From contig OX485804.1 in NCBI GenBank assembly GCA_950295325.1, forward strand, positions 10,478,001 to 10,542,000: a DNA stretch of 64,000 bases. Reading direction: 5' to 3'. Made by a program: the position numbers and the translations under genes. This DNA comes from Polytrichum commune (taxonomy: Eukaryota > Streptophyta > Polytrichopsida > Polytrichales > Polytrichaceae). Under the pieces are notes generated by a model. It was not told where the DNA came from, ran no database searches, and saw only the letters and a list, made by a program, of their open reading frames with translations. Positions 57,452 to 64,000 of the stretch are shown here, one piece after another; the first letter of the stretch is position 1, and every line of letters starts with the position of its first letter.

Positions 57452-59771
57452 TGTGAGCCCAAAAGGGTGCCCACATTTAGTCTTAGACCCTTGAAACGTT
57501 AGTTGATGCACTTTGAAGTAGCATGTTACTTCACAAAAATATAAAAAGAGTGAAATGTTAGTCTTAGAAGTACCATGTTGTAAGAGGCTGGGATATGAGT
57601 TGTTATTGTGTTTTTACCTTCGGAAGGATTTGAGTGAATGAGGATAGGTAAGGAGAACTTGGATTGAGTAGTTAGTGAGTAGGCTAGTACAAATGGATGG
57701 AGACAACCAAAGTGACTCAAGAGGCAAGTGCATTCGAATTGGGATGAATGGAGGATCACATGGAGCGCACAAGTGGACCACCTCATCATGGCCACTTAAT
57801 GGGGAAGGCCCAAGGAAGAATGCAAGGTGGAGGATAAGCAAATTCTCAAAGCACCAATCAAATCACGAGTTAAGCATCGTGGTTTGAATTAAGTGGTGAG
57901 CGACGATTTGGGAAAGTAAGGGGAGAAAGTTATGGCGGCGGAAAGCGAAGGAGGCTAAGTTTGGGTTGAAGCATCCCAAGTTTGGTAAAGTGTGGTAGGT
58001 AGAAAGCCAAGGCTAGTTAAATGTTCGAATTAGGATCCTTGTTGATCATTTGAGGGAGGAAGGCTTAGAAGATAGGATTGGCGCCTACTAAGTAGGAGGA
58101 AATCTCAAGGGCTTATCGTGAGCCTTGAGGGTGCTCACCCCCTCAAGCTTACTATATAATCCCTCATTCTTCCCTCACTCATCCTCTCTTTCCTTTGTGC
58201 TCCAAGGCACCCCACGAGTTATAAGTGTGGGTGTGGGAAGCCATATTGGAGCACATGTGTGTGCTTAGTTTTTAGTTTGAGAGCCAAGGCTTGTTAGCCT
58301 TGAAGAGGGCTTGACCTCTTGGTAGAATTAGTGTTGACGTGAAGGATTTTAAAGTTAATTCATGATTCCAATTTGTGGTACTTAAAGTTCATGTTTTGAA
58401 TACACGTGGTTGCAAGTTCCATGTTTAAGAGTTGAGCACTTGATGTTGTGATGAGTGCAAAAATATACTTGTGTGGATTAGTTAGTCTTAGTGAAGTTAG
58501 GAAATTCTCTCTCCCCCTCTCCTCTCTAGGATTTTAGGATTTTAGGATTAGAGAAGAATTGTGTGATTAGAAAGGGGTTGTTAGTAGAATTAGGGAAATT
58601 AGGTAGGAAGATTAGTTAAGGGCTTGAATAATTAGTGAGGTAGTTGGGGATTACAACTACAAAGTTGTGGGTTCATGAAGGAGCTGGGTTTATGAAGGAG
58701 CTGGGTTTGTTTAGTTAGAAAGTAAAGAGCTGGGTTTATGAAGGACCTGGGTTTGTTTAGTTAGAAGCTAAGGAACTGGGTTCATGAAGGAGCTGGGTTT
58801 ATGAAGGAGCTGGGTTTGTTTAGTTAGAAGCGAAGGAGCTGGGTTTATGAAGGAGCTGGGTTTGTTTAGTTAGAAAGTAAAGAGCTGGGTTTATGAAGGA
58901 CCTGGGTTTGTTTAGTTAGAAGCTAAGGAGCTGGGTTCATGAAGGAGCTGGGTTTATGAAGGAGCTGGGTTTGTTTAGTTAGAAGCTAAGAAGCTGGGTT
59001 TATGAAGGAGCTGGGTTTATGAAGGAGCTAGGTTTATGTAATTAGAAAGTAAAGAGATGGGTTCATGAAGGAGCTTAGTAGATAGCCTACCTAATTAGCC
59101 CATAGACAAGTAGTTAGTTACATTATGCTAGTTAGTGTTATGTGTGGCTTTCACAAGTAAATGTATTTGAGATTGACTATAGAAAATAGTGTTTTTTTTA
59201 ACACTTGCATCCTCTCTTTAAAAATAAACCACGTGCACAACTTAATGGAGAATGTGGAGCACTCTCGCGATGGCAAGACAAAGGAAGCAAAGACCAAAGG
59301 TGCGAGGGAGAGATTGACATAAGTCACATAAGTATTTCTTAATACTTAAAGGCTTATGTACGGTATGGAGACACCAAGTGAGACCTCTTATAGTAGCGAT
59401 ACGGAATACACAAGTGATAGTTCAAGTGGTAGTATAGAGTCAACGGCACGGACTCCATTTAGGAGAGGGATATCCTTAAGGGCTTGTGTAGCTAAAGCAG
59501 CCGGATGGACGTTAGAAGCAAACAAAGACAAAATAGCACCCGAGCATAAGGAGGTTAAAATAACATAGTTAACTTGTGCATTCTCCACATACGTATTGAA
59601 ATCGTACATTGAGTTGTTAAAAGTGAAATTCCAGTTAAATCCAAGACCACTTGAAGGGTAAACCTTGCATTATGGACTCATCCAAGTCCAAATCCAATAC
59701 CGCGGAGGAATGTGAGCCCAAACCCACTACTCGGACTACGGACGCTTAAGGGTGGGGGGTTTGGCCTCACA
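57452..59771 (+). repeat. 3' LTR
   Basis: 2320 bp, same ends and length as the 5' LTR; every landmark is offset by exactly 9530 bp, so there are no length differences between the two. Confidence 0.95.
58666..59075 (+). repeat. minisatellite inside the 3' LTR
   Basis: Same array as 49136-49545, with the same 154-bp higher-order period. Confidence 0.9.
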
Positions 59772-59880
59772 GAGTTCAACATCAACTAGCTACGTGAGAG
59801 AGCATATCTCGTTTTGGAAGCATTGAGGAATTATTTTCCTTCCCTGTGAGATGCTAGTCTAAGAGTTTCAGTGACACATA

Positions 59881-61491
59881 CAATACCTCACAAAATTGTT
59901 CCAATGTTGGAAAAATCTATCTTTGATTAAATTTAGATGGCACTTGGCAAAAGCAAACGGCCATGTGTAAGTTCCAATTAACTACTAATGCAAGTTTAGA
60001 GGCCACATGTCAGAAGCAATGGCATGCAGAAGCACACATGCATGATAATCATAAGCTCAAAGCCAGCTAAATCAATGGAACAATTTTGTGAGTGCATTGT
60101 GTACAAGAACTTGCTTTCTTGTAGAGTTGTGCATATTGATTAGACTTGTACTCTTGCCATGTAGAGTTGTGCAATATTGAGTAGACTTAAACTCTCGCTA
60201 CAAAGTTGTGTGTACAAGCCATCTCTTTTGATTTTCTTTGTACTTTGAAGTCCTTGCTCCCAAGTAGAAAAGATGGTTTGTCCATTATCTTCTCAAAAGA
60301 AATCAAATGTCATTTCCATGTTGCAGAGTGGGGTTGGTGTTAGAGAAGTGTCAAGGAGTTTGCATGTAGGTGTTGGAACTGTACACATGCTTCAAAAGAA
60401 ATTGGTTTCAACTGTAGAATTATCACATGGAGGTAGACTAAGAAAATTGACTCATGCAATGGAACTGTCTTGTGTGTTGGATATGACTAGAGGGAAGCTT
60501 AATACTGTTGTGGAGGCTACAAAAAAATGTGCAAGAGGCATTTGGGATGCAAGTGTGTGTTGAAACAATGAGACGTGCTTTGCGTAGAGGTGGTTTACAA
60601 TCGCAAGTGAAGCAAAAGAAAAAAAACCATGTCTCTCAATGAAGAATGTCAAAGCACGTTTAGACTTTGCAAGAGCCCATTTAGATTGGACTATAGATGA
60701 TTGGAGTCGTGACATTTTCTCTGATGAGTCTAAAATCAATCGATTTTGTTCCAATGGAATCTCTTGGTATTGGAGTCGTGATCCACACGAGTTGTCAACT
60801 CGCACTGTTATAGAGACAATAAAGCATGGTGGTGGTGGGATCATGATTTGGGGCAGTATGACTAGTCATGAGCCAAGATTGGTGTACAAAATTGAAGGTC
60901 GCCTCAATCAACATGGATACCGTCACATTTTAGAGCAAACAATAGACGGTACAATCAGAAAATACAAATTAGATGCTACAAAAGTCATTTTCCAACAAGA
61001 AAATGCTTCTATTCACACCACAAAGATGATGCAAGAATGGTTCTCAAGACAAAGTTTTAGTCTTCTAACGTGGCCAGCCCAATCCCCTAATTTAAATCCA
61101 ATAGAACATCTATGGACAATCCTCAAAAGGAATGAATCATGGGAACGTGTAGTTCAAGTTTTTTTCTTCTATCACTACACATGATTGCAGGAGACTTGTA
61201 GAAAGCATGCCCAAAAGGATGGAAGTCGTAGTAGCTTCAAAAGGGAAATGGACAAAGTATTAGGTAGCTTACTTAGAGCACTCACAAAAGTGTACCAACG
61301 TATATATTGATTTAAAGCTTCCATGTTTCCTTCAATGATACTTGATTTACTTGGAACTTTTCACATATGTGTACTAGATTGAATGTAATATATGCCTCAA
61401 TTTACTGTTTGAAAGTTTGGACACCCATTTGTTTGAAACTTCATCTTGAATTTAGAAGTTCTAATGATTGGAACAGTTTTGTGAGGTACTA
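59881..61491 (+). mobile_element. Tc1-like DNA transposon
   Basis: 1611 bp between TA dinucleotides (59879-59880 and 61492-61493). Terminal inverted repeats of about 25 bp: CAATACCTCACAAAATTG on the left and, on the minus strand, TAGTACCTCACAAAACTG on the right, both continuing TTCCAAT. Size, TA target and a single central transposase frame are typical of Tc1. It begins 109 bp after the end of the LTR element. Confidence 0.88.
60273..61263 (+). pseudogene. Tc1-type transposase, frame-shifted
   Basis: The N-terminal helix-turn-helix (QSGVGVREVSRSLHVGVGTV) is followed by the catalytic domain with IFSDESK, HGGGGIMIWGSM, VIFQQENASIHTT and WPAQSPNLNPIEHLW. Spacing from the second to the third acidic residue is 34, as in DD34E enzymes. 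The second position, normally D in QQDN, is E here (QQEN), which would be expected to impair catalysis. The frame is broken three times, each at a homopolymer: A7 at 60521-60527, A8 at 60619-60626 and T7 at 61159-61165. The first two compensate, so the ends of the catalytic domain and the N-terminus share a frame. The expected C-terminus ends KGKWTKY, stop at 61261-61263. Full-length Tc1 transposases are about 340 aa, which fits. Confidence 0.88.
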
Positions 61492-61605
61492 TATGTTGTG
61501 GCACCCGGCTCTTCTCTTTGTGTTATTCTAAGTTTTGGGCCTGCATCACCAAGAACAAGAAATGCGATATACAAGAACGGGCTCCATATTTTGTGAAGGT
61601 TCATG

Positions 61606-62182
61606 CACGGGTAGATCACTCTAAGGCATTTTTGTGCACCACGTGCGGCTGGGGGGTTTTTGTTTTGGGGCTATTTACCTTCAAGGGCTGAATTAAAGCC
61701 TCCCTATAATTACTTAATTTTCAAAAATGGCCCATTTGTTTGCACCCTTCCAATACTTATATTGTCCAAGTCACTGTAATTTTTTGTACTCTATATTCCT
61801 TTTAAGTAATAAAAGCTAATCTACTTCCTAACGCAATTGACGAGTGTTGAGGGAAAGCATGGAAACAAAGAAGGGTGCAAACAGTAATATCATTGCAAAC
61901 ATAGTTATGAAGAAAACACATAGGAGACCATAGCAAAGTAATACCATTGCAAACATTGTTATGATGAAAACACATAGGATCCTTCTAGGATCCTTATCTT
62001 TAGCCCCTATATTAATTTTACAAAAAAATAATGGCCCACATTTTACTTATAATGGGATTGTCTACATTTAATGGCCCCTTCATTATTTGGAATTCCTTTA
62101 TAATTTTTAGTTCAAATGATTTTAATCCTCTCTATATTATGCCGCACGTCATTTTTAAAATGCACTAAGTGATCTACCCGTG
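61606..62182. mobile_element. hAT-like MITE, family B
   Basis: 577 bp between G/CGTTCATG (61598-61605 and 62183-62190; 7 of 8 match). Perfect 15-base terminal inverted repeat CACGGGTAGATCACT, continuing imperfectly through GCATTTT. Non-coding. Shares GGGGCTATTTACC with hAT-A near the left end (61669 against 18357). Confidence 0.82.
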
Positions 62183-62374
62183 CGTTCATGTCAGGTGTTC
62201 AGGATTTTTAAGGACACCGTCTGATTGTGAGCTTAATAAAATGAAAATCTGGGGTCTCTCTCAGCTACTTACACCCACAAGGAAGAGGAGTGTCATTGTT
62301 GCAAGGTGATGGCTTAAATTTTGGCTGACAATGTGAGCTCGTGGTCCAAACGTTTTCCCACTAGTATCGTTTTT

Positions 62375-62720
62375 TTTTATATTATTCAGGTATATATAAT
62401 GAGGATGTTACATTTCTTGATACCAATAGGGGTACGGGTAGTAGTTGTTGCTTTTGATACCATTCGGGTCTATACGTCATGCAAGAATTTTCATACCTAG
62501 GTAAATTCATTCTAGTATCAATGTGGTTTAAAATGATGTTGAACCAAGTGATATCTTAGGTATACGAAGATAGTCCCACATTGACATACCCATCAAATGT
62601 TGATGTTTGAAGGGTATTACAATGTGGATACATGCGGGTAGGTTCTTTGATATTGTTGTTGATGGTGATTGTTAATACCATGCATCCACCTGTATACCAT
62701 ATCAACATTGGTTTGGACCC
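62375..62720 (+). repeat. dispersed repeat R62, longest copy
   Basis: Unites the pieces seen at 1925-2110 (same strand) and 4280-4600 (reverse): GATACCATTCGGGTCTATA, then ACGAAGATAGTCCCACATTG, then ACCATGCATCCACCTGTATA. Class unknown. Confidence 0.55.
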
Positions 62721-63003
62721 ATGGTGTCCCAGTATGTTGCACTTATGCATGCGAATTAATCTTTCGTGCCATCCCCGCGTTGTAGGCTTAACACGTCGTT
62801 GTTGATGGTCGGTTGTTTTGAAACTTTGGAACAATGAGTGTGTCACTACACATGCATCATTGCAAAGGTCCAAAATGTATAGTAGACTACCATCACTAAG
62901 CCTTTAGCCAGACTTTCAAGAGCTTCAACATGAGTGCACCGATTAGTCAATCTTCCCTTGCTCGTATTGGCCAACTAGAAAGCCCTCCCCTCAAGCTCAT
63001 TTC

Positions 63004-63563
63004 CAATGAATGGGGAGAACTGGCTACTACATTGAATAGTCCTAATATTGTGGGCCGCAGTAATTTTCTAGAGCACATGCTAATTTCCGTAATGAGTATC
63101 AATGTGGACCACAATACTTTCAACCCACACTAAAATCCTGGTAGAGAATTAGCGTGGGCCATAGAACATCTTTCCCTAGAAAATCAACATGGGTAATTAT
63201 TTTATTTTGTGTTACTTTTGTCGTATAACTAATATTCAATGTGTTGGTCAAAAAATCTTTATGAGGATGGGGGAGAAGACCCGGGCTCTTGAACCCATCT
63301 TAATTCCACCTTGACTATAAAATCAATATAGTCCACACTAATAAGACTAATTAGTGGGGTTAACAAATTAACCAGCTGAGTTTGAGAATTACTACAGTAG
63401 TTGAAGTTCAAGGCTTCAGGAAAATTCCCGATCTATTTCCATAAATTTATAGAACATACCCCAATTCAATAAAGGAAAACTGAAAGATGTGAATGTGTAA
63501 CCGGTTGGACTCGGAAACACTAGGATCTCCACTGATTATGCCCAAAAACCTCCCCAGACACTG
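63004..63563 (-). mobile_element. hAT-like MITE, family D (copy 4), interrupted
   Basis: Ends CAATGAATGGGGAGAACTG and CCCCAGACACTG, bounded by CTC(A/C)TTTC (62996-63003 and 63564-63571; 7 of 8 match). An R14-family MITE interrupts it at 63025-63357; without it the copy is about 230 bp. Confidence 0.75.
63025..63357 (-). mobile_element. MITE family R14, nested in hAT-D
   Basis: Matches 14135-14493 in reverse. Inverted ends: ATTGAATAGTCCTAATATTG on the left and, on the minus strand, ACTAATTAGTCTTATTAGTG on the right. Exact borders and duplication not resolved. Confidence 0.6.
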
Positions 63564-63758
63564 CTCCTTTCCCCCAGTGTGGTAATAAGGCCCTTCTATG
63601 TATCACTCTCTGAATTCTTCTGAGCTCCTCAAAACGGCATCAAAGCATTTCCTGGTCCATGTCAGTCAATTCCAATTTTTGATCTAAAGAAAGGATAGAT
63701 CGGACAGGATACATACATACATACTGGAGCGCTATGGAAATCATATTTCAATTTTCAG

Positions 63759-63948
63759 CCACGTCAACTTCTTCAAGTGTCCAATCAATAGTTATGGGAC
63801 ATGTGGCACTCTCCATGGTCCTGTCCGAATGGCCACCCTGGAGGAGATGGCCCTTGATCTCATCAATGGACTTGGAGTCGGTTTCCACTCTGCAGAAGTC
63901 CCTGCTTGGAATCAACTTATGTTGGAATTAACGTATCAGCAAGCATGA
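63759..63948 (+). CDS. possible exon, product unknown
   Basis: After an acceptor-like CAATTTTCAG (63749-63758) an open frame of 62 codons runs HVNFFKCPINSYGTCGTLHG, then VRMATLEEMALDLINGLGVG and on to a TGA at 63946. The composition is protein-like and GC-richer than its surroundings. I do not recognise the family. The neighbouring frame is also open, so this may be chance. Any gene would continue upstream across repeats or past the right edge. Confidence 0.28.
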
Positions 63949-64000
63949 TGCCAAACAGTGAGTTATTGTGACGATGCTTTCCAGTCACGTTGTTTAAGTT

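Larger units (their letters stand above)
47922..59771 (+). mobile_element. Ty3/gypsy LTR retrotransposon, non-chromodomain type
   Basis: An 11,850-bp element flanked by the exact 5-bp duplication GAGTT (47917-47921 and 59772-59776). Order: 5' LTR, primer-binding site, ~0.9 kb leader, one gag-pol frame, 3' LTR. The LTRs begin TGTGAGCCC and end GGCCTCACA. They are equal in length (2320 bp) with no difference found by eye, which points to a very recent insertion. The order protease, reverse transcriptase, RNase H, integrase marks Ty3/gypsy. No chromodomain was seen after the integrase, and the NSCTQKDHFPLPFI wording in the reverse transcriptase favours the Athila/Tat-like side. The element looks whole. 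Confidence 0.95.

Noticed and set aside
59881-61491. Tc1 element as the source of the TA-flanked MITEs
   Set aside because: Its ends (CAATACCTCAC) share nothing with the CACTAAA or CACCCTAAACTCCG ends of families T1 and T2.

Overview
The window is nuclear DNA from a land plant. The evidence is: spliced genes with GT-AG introns; a plant cytochrome b561 gene of the short, DOMON-less type; a plant-type tRNA-Ser(GCU); a plant Ty3/gypsy element of the non-chromodomain kind; and AT-rich intergenic DNA packed with small inverted-repeat transposons. The species cannot be fixed from sequence alone. Nothing bacterial was seen: no operons and no CRISPR arrays.

Layout. At the left edge (703-2411) lie the last four recognisable exons of a glycosyltransferase family 19 (LpxB-like) gene; its 5' part is off the window or unrecognised. 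From 2.4 to 36 kb I see no complete host gene. This stretch holds dispersed degenerate repeats, TA-flanked MITEs, hAT-like elements with 8-bp target duplications, two copies of a tRNA-derived SINE, a LINE scrap and microsatellites. A complete four-exon model for a 238-aa cytochrome b561 protein spans 36200-40729. A tRNA-Ser(GCU) gene lies at 45275-45356. An 11.85-kb Ty3/gypsy LTR retrotransposon fills 47922-59771. It looks whole, its two 2320-bp LTRs show no difference by eye, and it is flanked by the 5-bp duplication GAGTT. About 110 bp further on is a 1.6-kb Tc1-like DNA transposon (59881-61491) with a broken DD34E-type transposase, then a 577-bp hAT-like element (61606-62182). The last kilobase holds a nested MITE and a possible unidentified exon.

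The main signal is the transposon archaeology. Element boundaries can be set to the base from target duplications for four hAT-like families, here called A to D. Family A occurs as an 823-bp and a 2559-bp copy, the latter inside another MITE. Family C is nested in the same MITE family. Family D has four ~230-bp copies. Two of them lie in inverted orientation about 60 bp either side of the last b561 exon, so the 3' end of that transcript could form a long hairpin. The host genes do not form a pathway together: b561 is a membrane redox protein, and the GT19 protein belongs to lipid A-type glycosyl transfer.
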